A stretch of 64,000 nt of DNA, taken from Anthoceros angustus. Its lineage: Eukaryota > Streptophyta > Anthocerotopsida > Anthocerotales > Anthocerotaceae. Location of the stretch: contig VJWM01000016.1 in assembly GCA_010909165.1 (NCBI GenBank), positions 310,001-374,000 of the forward strand, read 5' to 3'. Position 1 is the first letter of the stretch. Each line of letters starts with the position of its first letter. The notes beneath the pieces are model-generated. The model had not been told where the DNA came from. It ran no database searches and saw only the letters and a program-made list of their open reading frames with translations. Shown piece by piece: positions 34,850-44,435 of this stretch. The position numbers were made by a program, and so were the translations under genes.

Positions 34850-36000
34850 TACAAGCTAAATCCAAAGTATTCTGAAGGTAAAGGAACAATTGGAGCTCTA
34901 CTTGTGCGTCATATATCCTATTGTGACATCGGAGTGGGTAGCCCCAATTGTGGTGGTTCCCAAAAGCGTAAGGGAAGATACGATGCAGATTGGAGGAAGT
35001 TAAACAAGGTGACCAAAAAGACCATTACCCGCTTCCATTCATAGACAACATAATCGGACTTAGTTGGAGAATGGTCTACCTGCTCGGATGGGTATTCGGT
35101 ATAATCACCGATCTCGTGGAGAGTGATTGGCCACAAATTCACTACAGATCGGGAACCTATGCCTACAAACGGAGTGCGTTCGGATTAACAGGGCACCAGA
35201 TCCTTCATGCGACATTGTCAAGATTTTCAAGGAATACCTTAGGGACTTCATGGAGGTCTTCCGATGACTTCTGCGTGTTTGGAGCGAAGATCACCTCAAC
35301 CACCTTCGCAAATGTCCGAACGGTGTCAATGACAATTGTGTCTACATCCCGAGAAATGTTATTTCGCATGCCGAGGGTATTTTGTTGGGGCACCGTGATT
35401 GCGGGGGATAGAGGTCGACCGGATAAGGTCAAAATCATTACCGCCTCAAGCCACCTACCACCGAAGGAGCTTAGGGATTCCTCGGATGGTAGGCTATTAT
35501 CGAAGGTTTGTGAAGAATTTTCCGTGCCCGCTACGTAATCGCTCGCAAGGACCAGAGTGGGAATGGACGCAAAACGAGAGGAGGCCTTCAATGATCTTCG
35601 CACCACCGATCACGCAAGGGGACCGGATCGAGCAAGAAATTCCACGTGTTTGTAGACGTTTTGCCTATGCAATCGGTACCATTCTAAGCCAAAGGGATGA
35701 CAAGAAGCACGATTATCCAATCTATTATGCAGGAGGCACGACGCAGAAAAGAAGTATACCACCACCGAGAGGAGGCGCTAGGATGGTGTACTCGGTTCAA
35801 GTTTCGTCACTATTTGCTATCCCTACGAGTTCGTCTTCCATGTGGACCACTTCGCCTCAAACACCGTAAACAAAACCGACTTGTCCGGACGCATAGCAAG
35901 ATGGATCCTACTCCCGCAAGAATTCACGCTCACGGTGGAGACCAGAGGAGTAAACATGTGAATGCGATTACATTTCGAGGTCGAAGAGGAGGTTACACAG
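34850..36000 (+). pseudogene. Ty3 reverse transcriptase and RNase H
   Basis: VIYPIVTSEWVAPIVVVPK (about 34909-34965) is the RT N-terminal signature. SSDDFCVFG (about 35258-35285) occupies the (F/Y)xDD catalytic position, with the aromatic residue changed. KPPTTEGA and GYYRRFVKNF (about 35440-35525) mark the RT end. FAYAIGTILSQRDDKKHDYP (35660-35720) starts RNase H. HYLLS, FHVDHF, SGRIARWIL and KHVNA follow in shifted frames to about 35990. Frame changes and stops occur throughout. Confidence 0.85.
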
Positions 36001-36089
36001 ACCAAACGACGATTTTCCCGATGAAGCTTTGTTCACGAGTTAGAGGGAAGCACGGCCAAACCATAAGGCGAGGGTAAATGGTGGCTCGG

Positions 36090-37281
36090 CAGAAATGAGA
36101 AGGAGAACGGATACACAAGGCCCACCCACGAGGAGATGATGGAATTCGAACGGAAAATACCACCGGATCTTTCAAACCCCGGCAAAAGCGCTAGCACTAT
36201 TCGCGTCCGCTTGTACGACGCAAAGACAATCTGTACAAATCGGGACCGGATGGGCGGGCAGTTATGGGTAACAAGGAGCAGTTATCCGAGTCTTGACGAG
36301 ATGCACGAGGGAAGCGGAGGACATTTTGCACATATCACGTGCAAGAAGGTGCTTGAAACGGGTATTGGTGGCAAACCATGCATCGTGATGCTAGGAGTTT
36401 GTTAAACGCTATGCTCGCCGAGGGTTGGGAAACCACCGCAACCACTCAATGGCCAATGGTTCCGATATTGGCCCCGCGCCATTCGAGAAATGGGGAATAG
36501 ATTTGTTGGTCCCATACCAAAACGAAGACGCGACAAAACCAATACATCCTCGTGGCCACGACTATTGCACGCGTATGGTGGAAGCCCAAGCACTACCGGT
36601 AGACACAGCCCATGTAGTGGCCAGGTTCCTCTATGAACATATTATCACTGACATTGTCCCTTGGAGCTTGTCACGATGAGGGTCACATTTCGTCAACGGT
36701 TATATCTCATATGACGATCTACTTCAACGTCGCCACGAAAACGACTCCTTATAATCCCAAGGCAAATGGCTTAACGGAAAAGGCGAATGGGCTCTTGTGC
36801 GATCCTCAACAAGCTAACGGTGGAATACGCGATCGGATCTTAAGCTTCACCCGCGCCCGGGCATGGATCGCAGAAAATAACAACGCAACAAACACCGTAC
36901 TACCTCACCGGCCATTCTCCCAGAATGCCTATTGAGTTTGAAATTCACCGCGATCTGTGAAACTAACCGCATGGCGAGAGGAAAGTCATGGGCCCGCTTC
37001 GCTAAACACAGAGGATAGGAAGTGCTGAGTGGTGCGTGATATTCAAAGCGAAAATATGGCATGACAATCGGTTGCGGAAGCAAGAGTGGGTAGTTCCCGG
37101 TGACTTGGCCCTGCTGTACGACAATAGGTACATGCACTTCCCCGGCAAGCTCCACCTTCGATGGATGGGGCCATATAGAGTTCTCGAAGTCTTTACCAAT
37201 GGATCCGTATAACTGCAAGAACTAGATGGCCCTCCACTACCAACCCGAGTCAATGGGTGGAGGATCAAGAAGTATTATACC
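36090..37281 (+). pseudogene. Ty3 integrase
   Basis: FEKWGIDLLVPYQNEDA (36481-36535) is the start of the integrase core with its first catalytic Asp (GID). WGSHFVN- and TTPYNPKANGLTEKANGL-like blocks (about 36675-36800) cover the second Asp region and the Glu-containing helix. The end is DNRYMHFPGKLHLRWMGPYR then VLEVF, a GPY/F-type C-terminal module (about 37115-37195), and NGWRIKKYY just before the polypurine tract. An HHCC zinc finger upstream is only hinted at. Multiple frameshifts are present. Confidence 0.8.
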
Positions 37282-37306
37282 TAAGTTGGCGAGGGCACCA
37301 ACAAAT

Positions 37307-37317
37307 GAGAAGGGGAG
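37307..37317 (+). other. Polypurine tract and 3' LTR start
   Basis: GAGAAGGGGAG is followed by TATGTAAACGATC. A purine tract directly before TGTA is the usual second-strand priming site and 3' LTR start. The LTR must end before about 37590, because the CASP-like coding sequence begins (stop codon end) there. Confidence 0.55.
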
Positions 37318-37589
37318 TATGTAAACGATCTGGACTTGGAAACCCCTGTTGGGACGTGCCTGGAAGTAGTCCTCTAGTATCCGGCAAATGCCTTGGCCGC
37401 TGTAATGTAGACTAGGACAATCCTATGTGCCCTAGGGCAGGGAGTAGGGATGCGCTACTACCTAGTGTATGTGACGGAAGTTCTACAACGCGCAGAGGAG
37501 AAATCCATCTTCATCCGCTGAATGTGCAAGCAATTCCTCTGGATGGATGGGTGGACAAATCGTCGGTGGGTGGAAGTGAAATCTCACAG

Positions 37590-38453
37590 CTAGGAGCGGA
37601 GTGTGGAGACGACTTTTCGAGAAGAGGAGAACGCTAACACCGCCAGAATGAGAAACGTGACGAAGGCCATAGCCGAAACCGTTTCCGCTTTGGAGCACAG
37701 TGAACTGATGGAGAAGTCGTCGCAGACTCTGTTGTCATTGACTCCGTCGCCATTTCTGTATACCACTATCAGGGTGGCCGTGGAGGCGCCAGCGGCGAAG
37801 ACGAGGTAGGCCAGTATCTGCGTACCAGGAGCGAGAGCGAGGTCAGACAATCGCACTTGTTCCAATCCCGGCCCGCAAGGTGGAACGCAGCCTCTGAGGC
37901 GTCCCACCTGGTCGACGACGAAGGTGAGCAAGGAGCCGGCGTAACGGGCTGTGGCGTTGTACGCCATAATGATGAGAAAGATCTGCACCAGCTCGTACAC
38001 CCCGACGATGACGACGGCGGCGAGGAGGAATCTGGCAGTGCGTGGGGCAAAGCAACCAAACCAAACAGCTCAGGCGGTGGCATTTGCAGACAGTCGGGAA
38101 CCCAGACAAAGACGAGACCAAACGGAAGGAAACGAAACGAGAAGAGAAAGCTTGGTTGGGAAGAGTAGTCCAGACAGGTGCACTGCTCTTGCTCACTTGA
38201 AGGGCGCAAGGTGGAGCGCAACGAAAGAGAGCGAGAAGGCCTCCCCGTTGGAGTCGAGGTATGTCACCGTTTGCTTGGCTGCACCGCTTACGCCCGCGCA
38301 GACGAGGGCCACCATCGCGGCGATGGCCCTCAACGCCATGTCCAGCGGGCCTGCCCCACCCTGAGGCTGTCCGCCTCCGACTCCATACCCCGCGCCGCCG
38401 GCATACGCTGGTGCCGCGCCGCCACCCAGCGGAGCCCCCGTCCCGATTCCCAT
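37590..38453 (-). CDS. CASP-like (CASPL) four-transmembrane protein
   Basis: Two exons on the minus strand: 38453-38197 and 38031-37590, joined F-AA|A, giving 232 aa with phase continuity. The intron is GT-AG, 165 nt. The ATG at 38453 is chosen because in-frame upstream codons lack another ATG. Residues 1-38 are a Gly/Ala/Pro-rich cytosolic leader. TM1 is MALRAIAAMVALVCAGVSGAA with the family's conserved Arg (R42). TM2 lies in FLLAAVVIVGVYELVQIF, TM3 in ILAYLVFAAGASTATLIVVY, TM4 in AMAFVTFLILAVLAF. CASP-like (DUF588) proteins are plasma-membrane proteins related to Casparian-strip scaffolds and to MARVEL proteins. The Asp usually seen at TM3 is not obvious. The stop codon lies about 270 bp from the retrotransposon end. 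Confidence 0.75.
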
Positions 38454-39160
38454 CCTCCGCACCTGATGCCGCTCAACTCGCGGCTACCCCTCGGGCCCTT
38501 CCCGCTTCCCTCGCCTTCCTTCCCTACCGCGGCTTGCTGCAAACCAGGGCCCTGCGAGAGAGGAGGAAGAGACCGGGCGGAGCGGAGGTCGATGCGGGCG
38601 AGGACTCGGTGACAATGCCTTGTACCTCTGGCACTCAAGAGTATAGGGGCTCTGCACCGGAAGCTCCTCCGCACCTTCCTCATACCGCTGTTGCATTGCC
38701 CAAAGAACTTCTCAGCACTAGCAGCCGGAATGCGGGCTGACAACACGCGCAACGTTTGTTTAACGTTTCCGCGGCCGCCGTCGCCTCCTCCAATCACAGG
38801 ATGGGATGACGGTATTGAGGAGGACTTCTGGATTAGAACGTGCCGGCAGCCCTGCCCGTCCGCGCGCCGCTGTTCATTCATCCCACAAGGTGCTGATGCT
38901 ACTATGCGATTTGCGGCACCGCTTTTTCTTGTTGATCAGGTCACATGCCTGCAAATACCGACAGCCGGGACTCGAGTTACTTGCACTGCGATTAGCTGTT
39001 AACGAGTAGGGCAGCGTTACAACAATGTTAGAGACTTAGTCCAGTGCCTTCACGTGAGCTTTAAGACGCTAGTGATTATAGTTGATTCAGGGATTCGAAC
39101 CGCGGTGACCACGTTCCTGACGTTCCAGACTGACCAGACTTCCAGGGTACAGGTGCTGAG
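38454..39160. other. Divergent intergenic region, CASPL and PPR
   Basis: This lies between the CASPL start (minus) and the PPR gene (plus), so it must hold both promoters. I see no clear TATA box. Long GC-rich shadow frames at 38.26-38.88 kb are compositional. Confidence 0.5.
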
Positions 39161-39424
39161 AGTTATGTGGGACGAAATTCAAGAGATGCGTTTCTCGGCT
39201 TGCCTGCGCGAATGGGTGTGGACGCCGTCGTCTGCAGAGGCAGAAGCAGCGCGGCTGGAGGTTGCTGGGCCGGCTTCGGCTGCGGTGCTTCCGCGAAGGA
39301 GCGTCGCTGCCGGACCCGGCTGGTGGCGAGGCCGGGGCGGGGCCATGGGGAAGTGCGCGTGCTGGTGCTGGTGCTGGTGGGTCGCGGAGGCGGTGCGGCC
39401 AGCTGGGGCGTGGTGGGCGATGGC

Positions 39425-42034
39425 GACGGGGCTGGAGTGGATCCGGAGCTGGTGACGGAGGGGACCGTGAGCCGGCTGTGCCAGCGGGGGCGCGTGGAGG
39501 AGGCGGTGGAGGCTCTGGGAGTTCTGGTGGAGGGATTGCCGGGTGTCGCACTCTCTGGTGTACGCGGTGCTGAAGAATGTGCGGGCAGAGGGACCTGGTG
39601 CTGGGCCGGCTGGTGCACGCGCTGACTGTGAGAGTGGGATTCCAGGAGGACACGTTCCTGTGCAACCATCTCATACGGATGTACGCGGCGCACGGCAGGT
39701 TGCAAGACGCGATGGGTGTGTTTGCGGGGGTCCGGGAGCCGGATGCGTTCACCTGGTCGGCAGTGATTTCGTCCAACGTGAAGCACGGGGAGGACGCGGA
39801 GGCCATCCGGCTGTACCAGCGGATGCGGGGGTCGGGGGTGAGGCCGGATGGGCATGTGTTTGTGGCGGCGCTGCAGGCTTGCGCCAGGGGCGGGGACTTG
39901 ACGGCGGGGCAGCAGGTGCATAGGGATTGGCTGGAGAGTGAGCTTCAGCCTAACGTGTTTGTTTCTAGCGGGTTGGTGGATATGTATGCCAAGTGTGGGG
40001 ATTTGGAGGAGGCGGAGAAGTTGTTTTACAGGCTGCTGGAGAGGGATGTGGTGACTTGGAATGCCATGTTGGCGGGGTATGCGCAGAAGGGCATGGGGCG
40101 GGAGGCTCTTCGGCTGTATAGGGATATGCAGGAGGAGGGCGTGGTGGAACCCAATTCTGTGACGTTTGTGTGTGTTCTGCAGGCGTGTGCAAGTGTGGGG
40201 CCGCGGCTTTGGAGGAGGGAGGAAGCTGCATGCGCAAGTTCGGGAACGAGGGTTCCAGGGGATGTTGTTGTGGGTGGGAGCCTGGTGAATATGTATGCCA
40301 GGTGTGGGAGCATTGAGGGGCTCAGGGCGTGTTTCACAGGCTTGGGCAGAAGAATGTGGTGACTTGGAATGCTATGTTGGCGGGGTATTCGCAGCGGGTA
40401 TGGGGCAGGATGCGATAGGTATCTACCGGGGTATGGAGGAGGATGGTAGCATTGCGCCGGATGCTGTGACGTTTGTGTCGGTCCTGCAGGCGTGTGCCAG
40501 TGTGGGGAGCCCTGCTCTGGAGATGGGGAAGCAGCTTCATGCGCAGATTAAAGAACGAGGGTTCGAGGCTGATGTGTTTGTGGCTAACAGCTTGGTGACC
40601 ATGTATGCTAAGTGTGGGAGCCTGGAGGATGCTCAGGGTGTGTTTGATGGGCTTGGTGAAAAGAATGTGGTGACCTGGACGGCCATGATAGCAGGGTATT
40701 CCCAGCAGGGCATGGGTCAGGAAGCCCTTCGGCTGTATGATGCAATGGGAGAAGAAGGGAGTGTTGCACTGGACTGGGTGACGTTTGTGTGCCTCCTGCA
40801 GGCATGTGCGAGTGTGGGCGCTGCAGCTCTTGAGAAAGGGAAGCAGCTGCATGCGCAGATTAGAGAGCGAGGATTTCAGGGAGATGTGGTTGTAGGAGGG
40901 AGCCTGGTGAACATGTATGCCAAGTGCGGCAGCCTAGAGGATGCTCGGGGAGTTTTTGACGGGATGGCTGAGAAGAATGTGGTGTCTTGGAACGCCATGT
41001 TAACAGGATATTGCCAACAGGGTGAGGGGCATGAGGCCCTGGGTCTTTACAGAGTAATGCAAGAAGAAGGCATCACTGAACCCGATTCAGTGACTTTCTT
41101 GTGCCTCCTGCAGGCATGTGCCAGCGTGGCAGCATTGCATCTTGGAAGGCAGATTCATGCACAGATCAAAGAACAAGGGCTGCAAGCGGATGCACTTGTA
41201 GCTGGGAGTCTGATAAACATGTATGGGAAGTCCGGGAGCATGGCTGATGCACAGCAGGTGTTCGAGGCACTGCCCAAAAGAGACGTCGTCACCTGGAGTG
41301 CGCTGATTGCGGGCTACACCCGCCAAGGAGACAGTGAAGTTGTCTTCGACATGTTCCGCAGAATGAAGGAGGATGGTGTACAACCCGCTGGCATCACATT
41401 TCTTAGTGTCCTGACAGTATGCAGCCATGCAGGTCTTGTAAGCAGGGGCCGAGAGTACTTCGAGGCTATGAGCAAGCACTACGGCATCACCCCCACGGAA
41501 GAGCACTACTCATGCATGGTGGATCTCCTGGGCCGTGCTGGCCACCTGGACGAAGCCATAGCTTTGGTGAGGACAATGCCTGTACCGCCTGACATTTCCA
41601 TCTGGCATAATATACTGAGTGCTTGTCGGAAGTGGGGCAACGTGGAGGTGGGACGCCATGCTTTCCATGAAGCGCTGAAGCTGGACACCAAAGACCCGGC
41701 AGCGTATGTGTTGATGTCAAACATCTACAGCGGTGCCCAGATGTGGGAGCAGGCACGGGAGATGCAGGAGAGGAGACTGGAAAGTGGGGCATGGAAGCAG
41801 CCAGGCCAGAGCTGGTGGACAGATATGGACGGACTGGTGCATCGTTTTCAGGTTGGGGATATGAATCATCCGGAGAGTGAAGGCATATATGCCAAGCTCA
41901 ACCGGCTTTTTTCTGAAATGAAGAAAGAAGGATATGTTCTGGCATATCTGGACCCGTCGTCACCGGGAGACGTTTTTTACGATGGAAAGGAAGATCGTTT
42001 TTGTCTGCACACTAACAAAGTGGCGGTCGCATAA
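39425..42034 (+). pseudogene. PLS-class PPR protein, E-type with truncated DYW, frameshifted
   Basis: A long PPR array of P, L and S motifs has repeated MYAKCGSLEDA and VVTWNAMLAGY blocks. It would bind organellar RNA, usually for C-to-U editing or processing. The 3' part, about 40425-42034, is one clean frame with several PLS triplets, an E/E+-like region (KQPGQSWWTDMDGL) and a DYW-like beginning (GDMNHPESEGIYAKLNRL). It ends at CLHTNKVAVA, a stop where DYW deaminases have the catalytic HSE box followed by about 60 more residues. So HxE is lost and the zinc-binding CxxC part is absent. The 5' part (39.5-40.43 kb) needs at least six single-base corrections, mostly missing G in G runs. Those may be assembly errors or real decay. 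The N-terminus (around 39425-39540, LVTEGTVSRLCQRGRVEEAV) and exact ATG are uncertain. No intron is needed. Confidence 0.75.
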
Positions 42035-42199
42035 TGAATCGAGCTAGCCCCCATCTCCGACGTAAACCACAAGCCAAGCGGAAAGTACAAGGTCTCACGG
42101 AAAATTGCGTTAACGCTCTTAAACCGATAGTGGAGTAAGGAGATTCAAGGTTCGGCTCACCAGTATATCTTGATGGTTACTATGGGTGAAGATTGGCTA

Positions 42200-42565
42200 G
42201 GGGAGTAGAAGAAGAAGAAAAATTTTATTTAAGTCCACAAAGAACGGTTTCGGGGAGTAGAAGAAGAAGAAGAGTTTTATTTAAGTCCACTAAGGACGGT
42301 TTCCGACAGGGACTTGGTACTTAACAACTTGTACCGCGTACCTAAGCTACTTGCACCAAGGGCGTCCACTCCTTTAGGCACCCTAAGCTACTTGCACCAA
42401 GGGCGTCCACTCCCTTTAGGCACCCTATCTAAGTACCGATCCAAGCTCAGGATGCTTAATCACGGCACCCTATCTAAGTACCGATCCAAGCTCAGGATGC
42501 TTAATCACGGCGGCACCCTATCTAAGTACCGATCCAAGCTCAGGATGCTTAATCACGGCGTAGCT
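42200..42565. repeat. Tandem repeat cluster downstream of PPR
   Basis: Three families lie side by side. Two about 50-bp units carry GAAGAAGAAGA then TTTTATTTAAGTCCAC (42206-42303). Two units carry CTTGCACCAAGGGCGTCCAC (about 42350-42425). Three 42-45 bp units carry GGCACCCTATCTAAGTACCG and CTCAGGATGCTTAATCACGG (42420-42560). GGTACTTAACAACTTGTACC at about 42316-42335 is also found at 49587-49606. Confidence 0.85.
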
Positions 42566-42599
42566 TCGTGACAGTTGCAATTTGAGGAAGGTCTTTTCG

Positions 42600-43110
42600 A
42601 GCACACACACGACAAGTCCAGTAGACCATTGGCAAGGAGCAATGTATTCAAGCATGATAGTTAGAGTTGGAAGTAGCATACACATGCTTACCATAGGTCG
42701 TGTCACTCAATCATAACAAAACAAGCTTTGCTTCACTCACATGCTTACCATAGATCATGTTACTCAATCATAACAAAACAAGCTTTGCTTCACTCAATCA
42801 AAATAAAACAAGCCTCGCATCACTCAATCACAACAAAACAAGCCTCATGTCACTCAATCACAACCTTCTAAGCTTACATACAAGCAACAAGTTTGGAATC
42901 CACACACTTGGTGCCCAAAGCACTTAGGAAAAGGTTGTACGTTTTAAGCTTACATATTTTACAACAAGTTTGGAATACACAATTGGTGTTTCAATGTACC
43001 TTTTATGCTTACATATTGAACAACAAGCTTGGAATCCACATTTGGTGTCTTGATGCACCTCTTACGCTTACATATTGATTAGCAAGCTTGAATTTACACT
43101 TGGTGGTCAA
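42600..43110. repeat. AT-rich tandem repeats (CACTCAATCA and AAGCTTACATA units)
   Basis: From 42690 to 42865 a 35-45 bp unit with CACTCAATCATAACAAAACAAGC repeats about four times. From 42870 to 43110 a roughly 60-bp unit with AGCTTACATATT, CAACAAG(T/C)TTGGAAT and CACTTGGTG repeats four times. Neither is coding. Confidence 0.8.
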
Positions 43111-44093
43111 AGCACCCTACACACATCACTATTGAGTCATAAGGAACTAAGGTCTATGCTTAGGCACTTACATTAATATTCACTCCATGAGGTACAATTC
43201 TAAAACTCTTTCTAGAGTATGTATCTAGCTTTCAAAACTGTACTATCCAAAATGGGTCGGTCTTCTAATCTACGAAGGCCGATGTCGGTCATACCTTTTC
43301 TGCAAATATTACCTCCTCAAAATTAATTCTAACTTTACATTACTATAAACCAATCTTCGTACTCTTCATCATATGGACTACTTAAAGACTTTGTTAAGCT
43401 CAAAGTGAAGGCAATATATATGTATGCAATTCAAGATATCATAAGCACATTGGTATTATTATTTTCTTAGCGTCAATATCTATCGATATTATATCACAAT
43501 TGATTAGTGAGGAAGTTTTTTATCTTATATTTTATAATTTTTTATTATTATATTATATTTTTTATCATTTAATATAAGCATAGATGAGAAGTTCCATTTG
43601 GGTGATCGGGAATATATCGGCTTTGTTTAATTTTATCATGAATGCAACAAATAACTTATAAAATATTGAACAAAATTCTCTAAACGAGAGATGATCTTCC
43701 TTGTTTACTTATAGCGAGAAAATGAGAGATCATTCTCTATATATGAGAGAGAGTTGCTCCTCACTTATTCATCCGCCTTAGGTTCCTTTGCAATACTGTC
43801 TTTTTTTGCGGCGGGTAGTTTATGTAGATGTTTCCAAGTTTGGTAAGTCTATTTTTTATTTTTTGTACATGATATATAGTACTTCTTAGTGAACTTGCGT
43901 TTTTATGAGTCATTTACACAAAACATTTTTTGTGTACCTAATTGCCAACTAAGTAGATCTAGCTTTGCAGTGTCACCTTAAAGTTAAGTATGTACTCATA
44001 ACTTAGAATAATCACATGTAGTTCATACAAAAGATGCAAGTGCTTGAAGTATGTTCAATCTAACAAACTATTTGTTTTTGTAGTGCCACAACA
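43111..44093. other. AT-rich spacer
   Basis: Strongly AT-rich, for example the ATTATTATATTATATTTT stretch near 43540. No gene is seen. A TTTGTTTTTGTAG at 44069-44084 just before the next ATG could be a 5'-UTR intron acceptor. Confidence 0.5.
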
Positions 44094-44435
44094 ATGGGAT
44101 TCATCAAAGATATATTATTGTGCTTCTTTCCTGATAATTCGGCAAAGGTGACCAAGAAGCATAAGGCAAAGTCATTTCCTCAAGATACTACAAGGATTGG
44201 TAAAGTATGTATTGAGAGCAATTCCATGCCAGTACATTCTACGGTTGAGAGAGAAGATTCATCACGAGGTTCTAAGGGTAGAGGATTCAAAGGAGAACTT
44301 GTGCAGATGGAGAAAAAAAGTGCAGAGCAAAAACTCATTAAGTTCTCTGCAACTTCTTTGGATGAGAAACTAGAACTTTGGTACGAAACAGTGGAAATGA
44401 AATCGAAGTCTAGAAAAGCCGATGGAGGTTTCTAG
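44094..44435 (+). CDS. Hypothetical 113-aa basic protein
   Basis: The frame is ATG-initiated and complete, with codon usage unlike the AT-rich flanks. The N-terminus MGFIKDILLCFFP is hydrophobic and carries Gly at position 2, a possible myristoylation site with a nearby Cys. The middle is Lys/Ser-rich (KVTKKHKAKSFPQ) and the C-terminal half is a charged helix (EQKLIKFSATSLDEKLELWY). The only family hint is this membrane-anchor-like start. It may be a lineage-specific gene. The pyrimidine-rich stretch ending in TAG upstream could mark a spliced leader exon. I did not find a homologue by eye. Confidence 0.4.
   Translation: MGFIKDILLCFFPDNSAKVTKKHKAKSFPQDTTRIGKVCIESNSMPVHSTVEREDSSRGSKGRGFKGELVQMEKKSAEQKLIKFSATSLDEKLELWYETVEMKSKSRKADGGF

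Larger units (their letters stand above)
31318..37319 (+). mobile_element. Ty3/gypsy LTR retrotransposon, degenerate
   Basis: The order primer-binding site (31318), gag-like region, retropepsin (33.9 kb), reverse transcriptase (34.9-35.5 kb), RNase H (35.6-36.0 kb), integrase (36.1-36.95 kb) and polypurine tract (37307) is that of Ty3/gypsy elements, where integrase follows RNase H. All domains are recognisable, but stops and frameshifts recur every 50-300 bp, so the copy is dead as sequenced. A 5' LTR ending near 31310 and a 3' LTR starting at 37320 (TGTAAACGATC) are expected, but the two flanks do not visibly match. At least one LTR is therefore truncated or replaced. Confidence 0.85.

Noticed and set aside
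38261-38881. Long ORFs opposite and upstream of the CASP-like gene
   Set aside because: Shadows of the GC-rich first exon and promoter; they lack ATG context and domains.
39085-39125. T-loop-like GGTTCGAATCCC on the minus strand, suggesting a tRNA
   Set aside because: The flanking bases do not form a proper T stem or acceptor stem, and no D or anticodon arm can be folded.
40334-40852. Minus-strand ORFs of up to 172 codons across the PPR gene
   Set aside because: Antisense shadows of the repetitive PPR coding sequence.
42600-43110. Spaced repeats with short intervening sequences, CRISPR-like
   Set aside because: Spacers are themselves repeated variants, unit lengths vary, and this is a eukaryotic nuclear context.
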